Assembly (NCBI GenBank): GCA_037143335.1
Contig: JBAWZA010000004.1
Coordinates: 1 to 64,000, forward strand
Length of the DNA stretch: 64,000 bases
Source of the DNA: PALSA-1296 sp037143335
GTDB lineage: Bacteria; Bacteroidota; Ignavibacteria; Palsa-1295
Reading direction: 5' to 3'
In this document: positions 41,611 to 51,179 of the stretch, one piece after another
Position numbering within the stretch: position 1 is the stretch's first letter
Layout: each line of letters begins with the position of its first letter
Position numbers and translations under genes: made by a program
Notes under the pieces: model-generated
Seen by the model: only the letters and a program-made list of their open reading frames with translations
Database searches by the model: none
What the model was told of the DNA's origin: nothing

Positions 41611-43866
41611 ATGCAAAATCTAAGAATACTGATCTTAGTTATCTTACTCTTTCCTTTCGTTTGGTTGGATGCTTCAGCGCAATCTGATAATCGTGGAAAA
41701 GATTTTTGGGTCTGCTTCCCACAAAATGCGAAGTACGAAAGTGCTGGTTTACGATTTAGACTTTATATCACTTCAGAATTTAGCTCGAAAGGTAGTGTTA
41801 CGATTTCTGGACTCGGTTTCGTGAAGAAATTTCAACTCGCCCCAAATGCAATTGCAACCATTGACCTCGATACATCCTGCCAAATTGTTGGCAGCAATGC
41901 GGTCGTCCCGTTTGGTGTGCATGTTGTTTCGGATAATCCAGTGGCTGTCTATGGACTATCGAATAGAAAGGCAAGCACTGATTCCTATGTGGCTTATCCA
42001 ACGAATGTTCTCGGTACAGAATACAGAGTATTAGGGTATCACTCGCTCGGAGACGATGCATTTACAACTCAGGCTACAATTGTGGCCTCCGAAGACAATA
42101 CGGAGGTTAGCATCTCGTTGACTGGCAATGTGAAGATGGGAAAACATAACGGCGAGAGCTATAGCATTCACTTGAACAAAGGTGATGCATATCAAATGCA
42201 AGGAACATCTGGAACAGACGGGAAAAATGATCTAACGGGTACACTCGTCACATCAAATAACCCCATCGCATTTTTTACTGGTCACACTTGTGCAGAAGTC
42301 CCACCGCCGGTTGAATTTTGTGACATGCTCTTGGAACAAGAACCGCCGATCAATACTTGGGGGAAGCAATTTTTTTTGAGCAAAATGACGGGCAAAGCGG
42401 ATTACGCACTCCGTGTATTGGCGAACGAAAACGATACGAAAGTATTCTTGAACAATGCCCAAGTTGCAATTTTGAATCCGGGAGCTTACTATGAAAATAA
42501 TCGTGTGAGTGACAATGCTGTCGTTACAACCGATAAACCTGTGCTCGTTGCACAGTATGCTAGGAGTGCTAATGCAGACTCCGTCAAGATCGGCGATCCA
42601 TTTATGACGCTTATTGCACCGACTGAGCAATTTCTTTCGGCATATACTTTCGTGACACCGATCAAGGATGATCCGTCCTCGAAGAGTGTTTCAATCTTCC
42701 AACAGGATATTGCAGATCCAAGTACTCATCATGTTGTAATCTCCGACTCCCTTGGCATTTCTCACTTGTTCATTCAAAAGAATCTTGTTGACACTGCAAA
42801 GTTAATCCATAGCTTTATGATTTCTAAATTTCGAAAGGATGCCATTGCTCACGCCCGTGCTGGTGAGCACAAAGCGTTCAAGTTCGTCAAGAACTCTGAG
42901 GGCCAGATTTTTGAATTTGAAGCGGAAGCGGAAGATACCAATCCAGAAGTGAGCAATTTTTCTCGAGGCGGATGGCAACACTTCATCAACATCATAATCC
43001 CAACGAATTCGATTCAATCTATCAGACTCGACTCGTTCTCTATTCCTGCGAATAAATTCACTGCAGTCGGTTTGACCACATACTCGATTGCTCAAGTCGA
43101 AATTCCTTATGGCTCTCACTCGATTTCAGCCGATCGTCCGTTCGGTCTGTACTCGTATGGCTTCGGACTTGGTGGAGAGAATTTTGATTCGTACGGCAAC
43201 ATCGCTGGACAACGAGTGATGCGAATTGCCCGAAACGCTGATACCTCGAAGCCGACACTCGAGATCGCTCCGAGCACTTCCGCGGACCAGATTAATCTTA
43301 TTGCACGTGATGATCGAATTGACGACCTTGGAATCGGAAAAATTTCGGTAACGGATTCGTCGCATAAAGCAAATCCAGTTACTTTCCCAACGTTCGAAGT
43401 TGGTGCACCTCAAGTCACTTTTTCGGTAGCGAAGCCTACTCAGGCAAATTGTGTCTATCTTAAGATTCAAGATTTCGCGAAGAACACAACTTACTACGCA
43501 CTCTGCCCCACATCAGGTGGCAATAACTCCGATTCATACTCATTGCAGCCGATGCTCGTCGAGCAATCATCGGAGCATAGCGCTTATCCGGTTAGTATCT
43601 ACCCTGTACCAGCAACGTTCGGGCAACCGATTCGGATAGCATTTACGAATAATATACCCGAGATTGTTTCCGCTATTGTTCTCGATGAAGAGGGGCAGAT
43701 CGTGACTGAGCTTCAGAGGAAACAGATGACGCAGCCTGGGAATCACTGGTTGGTCTATCATTCCGAAAAATTTTCGACCGGAAGTTACTTTCTCCGGTTA
43801 ACGGCGTATTCGCTCGATGGTAGTACAAGCTACCAGCAGGATGCGCGCTTTATTGTCATTCACTAA
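41611..43866 (+). CDS. IgGFc-binding-domain protein with T9SS-like sorting domain
   Basis: A 751-residue secreted protein. Signal peptide to about residue 23 (LDASAQ). Residues 24-350 match the IgGFc-binding N-terminal domain family (found in FCGBP and many bacteria): NRGKDFWVCFPQNAKYES, VYGLSNRKASTDSYVAYPTN, NPIAFFTGHTCAEVPP and KPVLVAQYARSANADS. About 100 residues (350-450) with no counterpart in its neighbour paralogue are inserted before GWQHFINIII. The C-terminal 90 residues form the sorting domain shared with the gene before, ending RFIVIH. Inference: surface protein; binding partner unknown. It starts 14 bp after the previous stop. Confidence 0.78.
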   Translation: MQNLRILILVILLFPFVWLDASAQSDNRGKDFWVCFPQNAKYESAGLRFRLYITSEFSSKGSVTISGLGFVKKFQLAPNAIATIDLDTSCQIVGSNAVVPFGVHVVSDNPVAVYGLSNRKASTDSYVAYPTNVLGTEYRVLGYHSLGDDAFTTQATIVASEDNTEVSISLTGNVKMGKHNGESYSIHLNKGDAYQMQGTSGTDGKNDLTGTLVTSNNPIAFFTGHTCAEVPPPVEFCDMLLEQEPPINTWGKQFFLSKMTGKADYALRVLANENDTKVFLNNAQVAILNPGAYYENNRVSDNAVVTTDKPVLVAQYARSANADSVKIGDPFMTLIAPTEQFLSAYTFVTPIKDDPSSKSVSIFQQDIADPSTHHVVISDSLGISHLFIQKNLVDTAKLIHSFMISKFRKDAIAHARAGEHKAFKFVKNSEGQIFEFEAEAEDTNPEVSNFSRGGWQHFINIIIPTNSIQSIRLDSFSIPANKFTAVGLTTYSIAQVEIPYGSHSISADRPFGLYSYGFGLGGENFDSYGNIAGQRVMRIARNADTSKPTLEIAPSTSADQINLIARDDRIDDLGIGKISVTDSSHKANPVTFPTFEVGAPQVTFSVAKPTQANCVYLKIQDFAKNTTYYALCPTSGGNNSDSYSLQPMLVEQSSEHSAYPVSIYPVPATFGQPIRIAFTNNIPEIVSAIVLDEEGQIVTELQRKQMTQPGNHWLVYHSEKFSTGSYFLRLTAYSLDGSTSYQQDARFIVIH

Positions 43867-43901
43867 AGCTTAATCAAGCTATAACGAATAAGAACTAGAG
43901 T

Positions 43902-46310
43902 TTGAAAAGATTTTCGTCTTACCTTTACATCGCTGTGTTCGTCGTGCTCTCATACGGGAACTGTCTTTGGGCACAACAAACCAAACCTGTATTCTCCGAG
44001 TCCCGAGGGAAGGATTTTTGGGTATGCTTTCCTCAGAATGCGAAGTACGAAAGTGCGGGCATGACATTCAGACTTTATATTACAGGTGATAAAGACTCAC
44101 GCGGTACCATTACGATACCTGGTTTAGGCGTAACCAAAACTTTTTCGATGAGAGCGAATGCGATCATTGCGGTTGATATTGATACGATGGCACAGGTATT
44201 TGGTAGCGACCAAATTCAAAAACTCGGCATTCATCTAGTTTCAGATAATCCTGTTGCGGTCTATGGACTCTCAAATCGGAAAGCCAGTACGGATACCTAT
44301 CTTGCATTTCCGACAAATGTGTTGGGAAATGCGTATCGCGGAGCATGTTATTATGCTTTAGGGACTGATGATGCATTTACATCACAAATTAGCTTCGTAG
44401 CGACTGAGGACAATACTAATGTTACCATTACACTCACCGCAAACACAAAAGGCGGGAGGCATTCAGGCGAGACTTTCAGTATTGCAATGAAGCAAGGCGA
44501 TGTCTATCAAATGCAGGGATCATCGGGTCGTGATTCAAAAAATGATCTAACCGGTACATTAGTTACTTCTAATAAGCCGATAGCATTTTTTACAGGTCAT
44601 ACCTGCGCTGAAGTACCTCCTCCTATTGAATTCTGCGATCAACTTCTTGAGGAAGAGCCGCCAATTCCGAGTTGGGGCAGACAATTTTATGTTGCAAAAT
44701 TTGAGAGCAAAACCCAGTATGTCGTTCGTGTTATCGCAAGCGAACCGGGGACAAGCGTGTTCATCAATAACATACTCGTCAGTAAGATTAATAATGCAGG
44801 CGAATTTTACGAAGACAACCATCTATCGGAGAATGCACTAATCACCACGAACAAACCAGTGCTCGTTGCTGAGTATGCCCAAAGCTCGAATGCCGATTCG
44901 ATTAAGGTTGGCGATCCGTTCATGCTCTTCATTACTCCGACAGAGCAATTCTTAAAAAAATATGAGTTCGCAACTCCTATCAAAGGTGATTGGCATCACT
45001 ATATCAATGTGGTAGCCGAAGCGGATGCAATCAGTACTTTGAAAGTTGACGACAAACTTATATCTCCAAGATACTTTAAGACAATCGGTATTTCCAGATT
45101 TCAGATTGCGCAGTATGAGATAGGTTATGGTTCGCATATTGTGGTTTGCGATAAGCCATTTGGACTATACTCATACGGATTCGGAGTAGCAGGTGACAAT
45201 TTTGATTCGTACGGCAATAATGCCGGACAATTGGTCGAGACGATTCCAGATATAAAGGACACCGCCCGTCCATATGTTGAACTCGTCTCGGAGGACGCTT
45301 ACGGCCCACTTGCGATGATCGCACGTGATGATCGAATTTTTGATGTGGGTCTGTCGAAAATTACTGTTATTGATAGCAGTAATTTTCGCTCACCCGTAAT
45401 CATTCCAAAATTTGATGCTGGCACTCCGCAGGTCGCACTCCTTTTCAAAGTGCGTGACACAGGTATCTGTGGGTTCATGAGCATCAAACTCGAGGATGCC
45501 GCTCATAATGAGTCGTACTGGGTCATTTGTCGTACGAAGATCGGTAGCATGTGGGTGTTTCAGCTCCTCGAAGGCCGTGGGCTAATTTGTCCGAGTTGCA
45601 AATCTTGGACTATTCAATTCACAGCTACGCCTTCTATGACGGTATCAGATGTGACATTCGATAAGCCTTCCTATCTAAAAGGAGCTGGTACATTTAATGA
45701 TTTCCGTTCCAGGCTATCGGGTGGTATCACCGGCAGTTTTATCTATCCGTTTAACAAACTCAATCAAATAAGCGTCGGCATTGGTTACCGAAGCTATAAC
45801 GGTGCAGCAGCATCGTTACATACGACGTTCGCCACTGATTCAATTTTTTACGGAGATACAGCGGGCGCTCGCAAATCGAAAGTCGTTGAAGAATTTGTTG
45901 CTGATGCTTCACTCTCGTATTTGTCACTTCAGGGTGGGATATATCATTATTTCATCCCAGAAAAACTCTATATCTACGCTGGAATATCTGCCGATATTTT
46001 ATTAAGTGCGCGATACTCGGAGACTGCTGAAATCCTGTATCCAGCGACACTTGATTACAATACGAGCCGTGATTTAGAACGTGCAAGTACGGGAGCACGA
46101 AAGCTTACTTTAGTGAGCGGAGCACTTCCGCATACAAACGCATTTCAAGTAGCACTCGAACTCTCACCTGGTGCACAGTTCAAGCTGAATAGAAATTTCT
46201 CGTTGCTTGTCGGTGCGTATATCAACATGCCGATCTTCGATGCAGTAAAGGATTTAAATTGGCACCTCTCCACATTCGGTCTGCGTCTTGGTTTGCAATA
46301 TCGGTATTAG
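43902..46310 (+). CDS. IgGFc-binding-domain protein with C-terminal beta-barrel
   Basis: An 802-residue paralogue of the previous gene, starting at TTG (MKRFSSYLYIAVFVVLSYGN, cleavage after LWAQ). Residues 30-550 repeat the same blocks (GKDFWVCFPQNAKYESAG, VYGLSNRKASTDTYLAFPTN, PFGLYSYGFGVAGDNFDSYG) without the 100-residue insertion. After about 575 it has, instead of a sorting domain, a 220-residue barrel-like region (LSGGITGSFIYPFNKLNQIS, ISVGIGYRSYNGAAA) ending in alternating strands and FGLRLGLQYRY, the aromatic end of outer-membrane barrels. Inference: anchored directly in the outer membrane while its sister relies on T9SS. Confidence 0.75.
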   Translation: MKRFSSYLYIAVFVVLSYGNCLWAQQTKPVFSESRGKDFWVCFPQNAKYESAGMTFRLYITGDKDSRGTITIPGLGVTKTFSMRANAIIAVDIDTMAQVFGSDQIQKLGIHLVSDNPVAVYGLSNRKASTDTYLAFPTNVLGNAYRGACYYALGTDDAFTSQISFVATEDNTNVTITLTANTKGGRHSGETFSIAMKQGDVYQMQGSSGRDSKNDLTGTLVTSNKPIAFFTGHTCAEVPPPIEFCDQLLEEEPPIPSWGRQFYVAKFESKTQYVVRVIASEPGTSVFINNILVSKINNAGEFYEDNHLSENALITTNKPVLVAEYAQSSNADSIKVGDPFMLFITPTEQFLKKYEFATPIKGDWHHYINVVAEADAISTLKVDDKLISPRYFKTIGISRFQIAQYEIGYGSHIVVCDKPFGLYSYGFGVAGDNFDSYGNNAGQLVETIPDIKDTARPYVELVSEDAYGPLAMIARDDRIFDVGLSKITVIDSSNFRSPVIIPKFDAGTPQVALLFKVRDTGICGFMSIKLEDAAHNESYWVICRTKIGSMWVFQLLEGRGLICPSCKSWTIQFTATPSMTVSDVTFDKPSYLKGAGTFNDFRSRLSGGITGSFIYPFNKLNQISVGIGYRSYNGAAASLHTTFATDSIFYGDTAGARKSKVVEEFVADASLSYLSLQGGIYHYFIPEKLYIYAGISADILLSARYSETAEILYPATLDYNTSRDLERASTGARKLTLVSGALPHTNAFQVALELSPGAQFKLNRNFSLLVGAYINMPIFDAVKDLNWHLSTFGLRLGLQYRY

Positions 46311-46384
46311 AAATTGGCACTGATACCTCCCAAAAAAATGTTTTAGGTGTCGATAATCTCACAGGAAAATGAAAGGTTTACATT

Positions 46385-47716
46385 ATGTCATCATTACAAG
46401 AAGCTACAGCCATACGGCTCAAAGAGATTGATAGGGAACTTGCGGAGCTGAACGAAGAGCGCACAGTGATACGATCGCACTGGGAGCTTGAAAAAAATCT
46501 CATAAAGGATATTAGAGCCAAAAAACAAGAAATCGAACAAGCGCGGCAGGATGCCGAACGTCTTGAACGCGAAGGCGACCTCGCAAAAGTTGCTGAACTC
46601 CGATACGGCAAAATCATCGAGATCGAGAAGGCACTCGCAACAAACCAATCTGAACTCGAGAAAGTACAAAAGGATAAACAACTCCTCAAAGAAGAGGTCG
46701 GCGCGGAAGATATAGCAGAGGTTGTCGCAAAATGGACGGGCATACCTGTTTCGAAAATGCTCGAGTCTGAGAGATCAAAACTCCTGAGGATGGAGGATAA
46801 TCTTCACGAGCGCGTGATTGGCCAAGACGAAGCAGTCACGGCAGTATCTAATGCAATTCGCAGATCGCGCGCTGGATTGCAAGACAGAAACAGACCGATT
46901 GGTAGTTTTATTTTTCTTGGAAGTACGGGTATCGGCAAGACAGAGCTTGCCCGCGCACTTGCTGAATTTTTATTCGATGATGAACATGCGATGGTTCGGA
47001 TTGACATGTCCGAATACATGGAAAAGTTTTCTGTCTCGCGTCTTATTGGTGCACCCCCTGGTTACGTCGGCTACGAAGAGGGCGGACAGCTAACAGAAGC
47101 AGTTCGTCGCAGGCCCTATAGTGTGATTTTGCTTGACGAAATCGAGAAGGCGCATCCGGATGTGTTTAATATTCTCTTGCAAGCACTCGATGATGGCAGA
47201 CTCACCGATTCTCAAGGTCGTACTGTGGATTTCAAGAATGCAATCATTATCATGACTTCCAACATCGGTTCGCAACTTATCACTGAGCAGATACAGCGCA
47301 TGAATGACTCGAACAGAGAGAACATCATGAATGAGTTAAAAACCAAACTCCTCGGCGAGCTGCGTAAGACAATGCGTCCTGAATTCTTGAACCGAATTGA
47401 TGAGATCGTCATGTTTCAACCACTTCTGCAAAGTGACTTGAGAAAAATAGTTGACATACAATTGCAGTCGGTCATCGAGATGTGTAAAAGGGAAGGTATC
47501 GAAGTAGAGGTTACGCTTGATGCTCGCGATTGGCTCGCTCAAACTGGGTATGACCCAATCTATGGGGCACGTCCGCTGAAAAGAGTAATTCAGAAACAAA
47601 TTGTTGACCCACTCTCCATCAAATTACTAAGCTCGGAGTTCGGCAGTGGAGACAGAGTGAAGATTGATCACAACGACAAAGGACAGTATCTATTCGAGAA
47701 AATTCAAGCTCAATGA
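46385..47716 (+). CDS. Short ClpB-like disaggregase: partial M-domain plus second AAA+ module
   Basis: 443 residues corresponding only to the C-terminal half of ClpB (family length about 860). Residues 8-105 are coiled coil from the M-domain (RLKEIDRELAELNEERTVIR, REGDLAKVAELRYGKI); then AKWTGIPVSKMLESERSKLL leads into AAA+ domain 2 with Walker A GSTGIGKT (179-186), pore loop GYVGYEEGG (226-234), Walker B VILLDE (247-252), sensor-1 TSNIGS and RPEFLNRIDE; C-terminal GARPLKRVIQKQI. All catalytic residues are intact, but the N-domain and AAA+ 1 are missing. The ATG is clean and the preceding 74 bp hold no remnant of the missing half. It is either a functional D2-only chaperone or the end of a gene split by rearrangement. 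Confidence 0.8.
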   Translation: MSSLQEATAIRLKEIDRELAELNEERTVIRSHWELEKNLIKDIRAKKQEIEQARQDAERLEREGDLAKVAELRYGKIIEIEKALATNQSELEKVQKDKQLLKEEVGAEDIAEVVAKWTGIPVSKMLESERSKLLRMEDNLHERVIGQDEAVTAVSNAIRRSRAGLQDRNRPIGSFIFLGSTGIGKTELARALAEFLFDDEHAMVRIDMSEYMEKFSVSRLIGAPPGYVGYEEGGQLTEAVRRRPYSVILLDEIEKAHPDVFNILLQALDDGRLTDSQGRTVDFKNAIIIMTSNIGSQLITEQIQRMNDSNRENIMNELKTKLLGELRKTMRPEFLNRIDEIVMFQPLLQSDLRKIVDIQLQSVIEMCKREGIEVEVTLDARDWLAQTGYDPIYGARPLKRVIQKQIVDPLSIKLLSSEFGSGDRVKIDHNDKGQYLFEKIQAQ

Positions 47717-48768
47717 TAATTTACGACCATCTTGCCAAGACCACTTGAGAGCTTCAAGGTGAGCACTGGGGCTTTTGATTGATCAAATCCAACGCTTGTG
47801 AAGGTGCCATCCTTACGTTTGGAGAGACCGCTGAATGAGAATGAGCTGAAGTAACTATCATCATAAATAATTCGTACTCTGGCAGCTTCGGGAGGAATGT
47901 TAATTGAGACTCTGCCTAAGCCGACATTTACATTTGCTTCCATATCCTTCGGAAGTTTGCCAGAAAAATTAAGATTGTAATATCCTACTCCGCCCGAGAA
48001 CTCGAATTTATCAGAATTCAGGAAGCAAATTCCATCCATTGCAAATTCTCCGAATCCAGCGTTGATCTTGCAACCGTTCATTGGGATCGGATTTTTTTCG
48101 TGTAGATGAATTTCTGTTTTTGATGTACCAGTTTCTACGTACACGCATGTAACCGATAATCCAGTGAGGTCAATATTGGACTCTCCGAAGCCGAGTTGTG
48201 CGCGAATCGAGAGAGGAATGTCTCTTGTCAAAAAAACTTTCGCAAGCTCGCCATCATCATGTGAGATAGGAGGTAGCGGAGAGCTGAGTATGTCAAACGC
48301 ACTTGAAGGTGGGTTGATGTCACCGTAATCAGAGTGAATCGCACCACCACTAATTGGAGAAATTCTTGTATTTGCTTTCCACGCATGAGCAAGAGGTGGG
48401 TGAGTTTGTAACATTCCCTCATCCGATCCAATTGTCATTCTCAGAGTTGAAGTTGCGCCAATTGAGTTGTACGTGTACCGTACGTGTAACGGCATCGGTT
48501 CGCTGTTTGAGCTATGCGTTTGAATGAAAGCTACCTGGCCATTTGTGGGGGTACCGGCAACAAGACTCAGTGCTCCATAAGGCACGCTCATAATCACATT
48601 AATACGTTTTTCTCTACCGTCGCGATCAACAGTCGTATCATAGGTTTTATGTTGTGCCAAAGCACTTCCTACGACAACCAAAAGTGATACGCCCGTAAGG
48701 AGCGCTATAGGACTTCTCTGGTTTCGATTGCGTGGCAAAATAAAATCTCGGGGCAAAATTCGTCTCAA
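47710..48768 (-). CDS. Secreted toast-rack/LiaF-like repeat protein
   Basis: 352 residues from TTG 48768; TTG 48738 would give a more usual signal peptide (PRNRNQRSPIALLTGVSLLV, cleavage after ALAQ). The second half repeats a strand pair of the type GxGxxxINLxG: QLGFGESNIDLTGL, NAGFGEFAMDGI, GGVGYYNLNFSG, NVGLGRVSINIP and SSGLGKMVVNYH, the pattern of the LiaF/toast-rack beta-solenoid. The role is unknown, perhaps envelope stress or a surface scaffold. It overlaps the convergent ClpB-like gene by 7 bp. Confidence 0.6.
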   Translation of the reverse strand: MRRILPRDFILPRNRNQRSPIALLTGVSLLVVVGSALAQHKTYDTTVDRDGREKRINVIMSVPYGALSLVAGTPTNGQVAFIQTHSSNSEPMPLHVRYTYNSIGATSTLRMTIGSDEGMLQTHPPLAHAWKANTRISPISGGAIHSDYGDINPPSSAFDILSSPLPPISHDDGELAKVFLTRDIPLSIRAQLGFGESNIDLTGLSVTCVYVETGTSKTEIHLHEKNPIPMNGCKINAGFGEFAMDGICFLNSDKFEFSGGVGYYNLNFSGKLPKDMEANVNVGLGRVSINIPPEAARVRIIYDDSYFSSFSFSGLSKRKDGTFTSVGFDQSKAPVLTLKLSSGLGKMVVNYH

Positions 48769-48935
48769 TTATTCAGTGTAGTTCATGAAATAGTGACACT
48801 TTAAGCATAAGTGTATCTTGCGCTACGTCCTGAAAAAGGGGATGTTTCAATCCAAAAGGCAGAATTTTTCACCGAAAGAGCTTAGGCGAATCCATAAAAT
48901 TGTGCTTCCTTGCTAATTTCAGAGCCGTACGTCCG

Positions 48936-48943
48936 TATATTTG
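48936..48943 (+). promoter_or_regulatory. -7 box of the asnS-nuo transcript
   Basis: TATATTTG, a perfect TAnnTTTG box and identical to that of the structured RNA, about 42 bp before the chosen asnS start. The upstream TTTG box is not at the expected distance. It rules out the longer asnS frame from 48910, which would start upstream of the promoter box. The rest of 48769-48984 shows nothing else. Confidence 0.5.
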
Positions 48944-48984
48944 TATTCTATACTTCGCACATTTTCATTCAAAGGAAAAACTTT

Positions 48985-50331
48985 TTGCGCCAAGACATAT
49001 ATATATCAGATCTCAAGTCCCATGTCGGGAAGGATGTCACTCTCCGCGGTTGGCTCTATACCAAGCGTTCCAGTGGCAAAATTCAGTTCTTAGAATTACG
49101 CGACGGCACAGGCATCTGTCAGTGTGTCGTAATGAAGAATCAAGTGGACGAGGCTACCTTTGGCGCTTTTGACAAACTTACCCAGGAATCGGCGTTCGCC
49201 GCAACCGGTGCGGTTCAGGAAGCTGCTAAAGCTCCAGGTGGATACGAATTATTCACCAAGAGTATTGAAGTTATATCAGTAGCGCATGAATACCCGATTT
49301 CACCAAAAGAACATGGTGTAGAATTCCTGATGGAGCACAGGCACTTGTGGCTTCGCTCATCAAGACAACATGCAATACAGAAAATACGACATGAGGTAGT
49401 TCATGCTATTCGTGATTTTTTTGATGAGAGAGGTTTTAACTTACTCGATGCCCCGATTCTTACACCGAATGCGGCAGAAGGAACAAGCACATTATTCGAG
49501 TTAGAGTATTTTGACCAAGGCAAAGCTTATCTCACCCAATCCGGTCAGCTTTATGGTGAAGCTGGGGCAATGGCGCTTGGAAAGGTCTATGTTTTTGGTC
49601 CCACTTTCAGGGCTGAAAAATCTAAGACCAGACGGCATCTGACTGAGTTCTGGATGGTAGAACCTGAGGTCGCCTTTATGGATTTAGAAGGTGATATGGA
49701 GCTTGCTGAGGAATTCATCGAATACATTGTTTCGAGAGTTCTAAAAAATCGTCAGACAGAACTCATTACGCTCGAAAGAGATCAGTCGAAATTAGAAAAT
49801 ATCAAGGCGCCATTCCCGAAGCTCCACTACGATGAAGCTGCAGCTATTCTCAAAGACTACTGGGCTTCAATGAGCGATGAGGAAAAGAAAGAACGCTTTG
49901 CTTCCGGTCACAAAGAATTTATTTATGGCGATGATTTCGGAGCACCAGATGAAGCTGTTATTTCTGGCAAGTTTGAAAAGCCCGTCATGGTACACCACTA
50001 TCCTGCTGAGGTGAAGGCCTTTTATATGAAACGCGATCCGAATGAGCCTGATAAGGCACTTGCTATGGATATGCTTGCACCCGAAGGCTATGGAGAAATC
50101 ATTGGCGGCTCGCAACGCGAAGATGACTACGAAGCACTGCTCGGACGAATCAAATCGCACAATCTACCCGTTGAGGCATTCGAGTGGTACCTAGATTTAC
50201 GCAAATACGGAAGCGTACCTCATGCCGGATTTGGATTAGGAGTCGAGCGGACTGTCGCTTGGATTTGTGGAATCGAGCACGTCAGGGAGACGATTCCATT
50301 CCCACGTACAATTTCAAGAATTTGGCCGTGA
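48985..50331 (+). CDS. asnS: Asparagine--tRNA ligase
   Basis: A 448-residue class IIb synthetase charging tRNA-Asn. TTG 48985 gives MRQDIYISDLKSHVGKDVTLRGWLYTKR, the normal N-terminus, and lies after the promoter box; AAAGGAAAAA just before may serve as a weak ribosome site. OB-fold anticodon domain (1-105), then motif 1 region (FDERGFNLLDAPILTPNAAE), motif 2 TFRAEKSKTRRHLTEFWMVEPE region, and motif 3 GFGLGVERTVAW. GTSTLFELEYF distinguishes AsnRS from AspRS. Its stop overlaps the GTG of nuoJ by 4 bp, so translation may be coupled. Confidence 0.93.
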   Translation: MRQDIYISDLKSHVGKDVTLRGWLYTKRSSGKIQFLELRDGTGICQCVVMKNQVDEATFGAFDKLTQESAFAATGAVQEAAKAPGGYELFTKSIEVISVAHEYPISPKEHGVEFLMEHRHLWLRSSRQHAIQKIRHEVVHAIRDFFDERGFNLLDAPILTPNAAEGTSTLFELEYFDQGKAYLTQSGQLYGEAGAMALGKVYVFGPTFRAEKSKTRRHLTEFWMVEPEVAFMDLEGDMELAEEFIEYIVSRVLKNRQTELITLERDQSKLENIKAPFPKLHYDEAAAILKDYWASMSDEEKKERFASGHKEFIYGDDFGAPDEAVISGKFEKPVMVHHYPAEVKAFYMKRDPNEPDKALAMDMLAPEGYGEIIGGSQREDDYEALLGRIKSHNLPVEAFEWYLDLRKYGSVPHAGFGLGVERTVAWICGIEHVRETIPFPRTISRIWP

Positions 50332-50831
50332 ACGAAATAGTATTCTGGATATTATCCTGCGGAGCAATAAGCTCGGCATTGCTTATGGTTACTCGAAAGA
50401 GTGCCGTACCCAGTGCGCTGATGCTTGTGCTCACATTTTGCTTCCTCGCTGGACTCTATCTTACCCTCAATGCACAGTTCCTCGCAGTTGTCCAGGTTAC
50501 TGTATATGCTGGTGCGATCATGGTGCTGGTAGTTTTTGTCATCATGCTTTTGAATATCCGTTCAGAAAAATTTCAGATTGCAGGAAATTGGAAAACAGTG
50601 GTGGGATTGCTTGCAGTAACTGGTATTTTAGCACAAATTGTTGCGATCATGAGTGTGGCAACGAATTCGTTGCCGAAGAATTTACATGCGAAAGCGGCGG
50701 AGTTGGGTACGGTTGAGTCAATCGGCACTCAGCTTTACACGAACTACGCATTTCCGTTTGAGATGGCTTCGATCTTGCTCATCACAGCGGCAGTTGGAGC
50801 TATCGTACTCGCAAAAAAGAAATTAACGTAA
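50328..50831 (+). CDS. nuoJ: NADH-quinone oxidoreductase subunit J
   Basis: A 167-residue, five-helix subunit of the complex I membrane arm. GTG 50328 overlaps the asnS stop in a GTGA junction and gives MNEIVFWILSCGAISSALLM; the frame further upstream is asnS out of phase. The conserved AVVQVTVYAGAIMVLVVFVIMLLN (helix 3 with the pi-bulge) is present. nuoK follows after 1 bp. The other complex I genes (nuoA-I) are not in this window. Confidence 0.92.
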   Translation: MNEIVFWILSCGAISSALLMVTRKSAVPSALMLVLTFCFLAGLYLTLNAQFLAVVQVTVYAGAIMVLVVFVIMLLNIRSEKFQIAGNWKTVVGLLAVTGILAQIVAIMSVATNSLPKNLHAKAAELGTVESIGTQLYTNYAFPFEMASILLITAAVGAIVLAKKKLT

Positions 50832-50832
50832 G

Positions 50833-51135
50833 ATGTCGTCGTTATCAAATTACCTGATTGTCTCAGCGATTCTCTTTATGATCGGTGCCGCGGGAGTGAT
50901 GTTCCGTAAGAACGTGATCATCATCTTCATGTGCGTTGAGTTGATGCTCAACTCAGTGAACCTGACCTTGATCGCATTCTCGCAGTTCATGGGCGATCAG
51001 CAAGGACAGATACTCGTATTTTTTGTGATGACAGTGGCTGCTGCTGAGGCAGCTGTCGGACTGGCAATCGTGATCTCGGCATATCGGAATAAAGATACTG
51101 TCGAGATTGACCATTTTAATTTACTGAAAGGATAA
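50833..51135 (+). CDS. nuoK: NADH-quinone oxidoreductase subunit K
   Basis: A 100-residue, three-helix subunit. RKNVIIIFMCVELMLNSVNLTLIAFSQF carries the conserved membrane Glu (E in MCVELMLN) and FVMTVAAAEAAVGLAIVISAYR carries the second Glu; both are part of the proton path. Preceded by nuoJ (1-bp gap) and followed by nuoL. Confidence 0.95.
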   Translation: MSSLSNYLIVSAILFMIGAAGVMFRKNVIIIFMCVELMLNSVNLTLIAFSQFMGDQQGQILVFFVMTVAAAEAAVGLAIVISAYRNKDTVEIDHFNLLKG

Positions 51136-51179
51136 TTTTTTGAAGCGCAGACGAAAGTTTGCTCAGACGAAAAAAGGAT

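Noticed and set aside
50184..50327. Long N-terminal extension of nuoJ
   Set aside because: It would overlap the end of asnS out of phase; GTG at 50328 gives the normal NuoJ N-terminus.
50267..50716. 149-codon ORF overlapping nuoJ
   Set aside because: Out-of-phase shadow of the well-supported asnS end and nuoJ.
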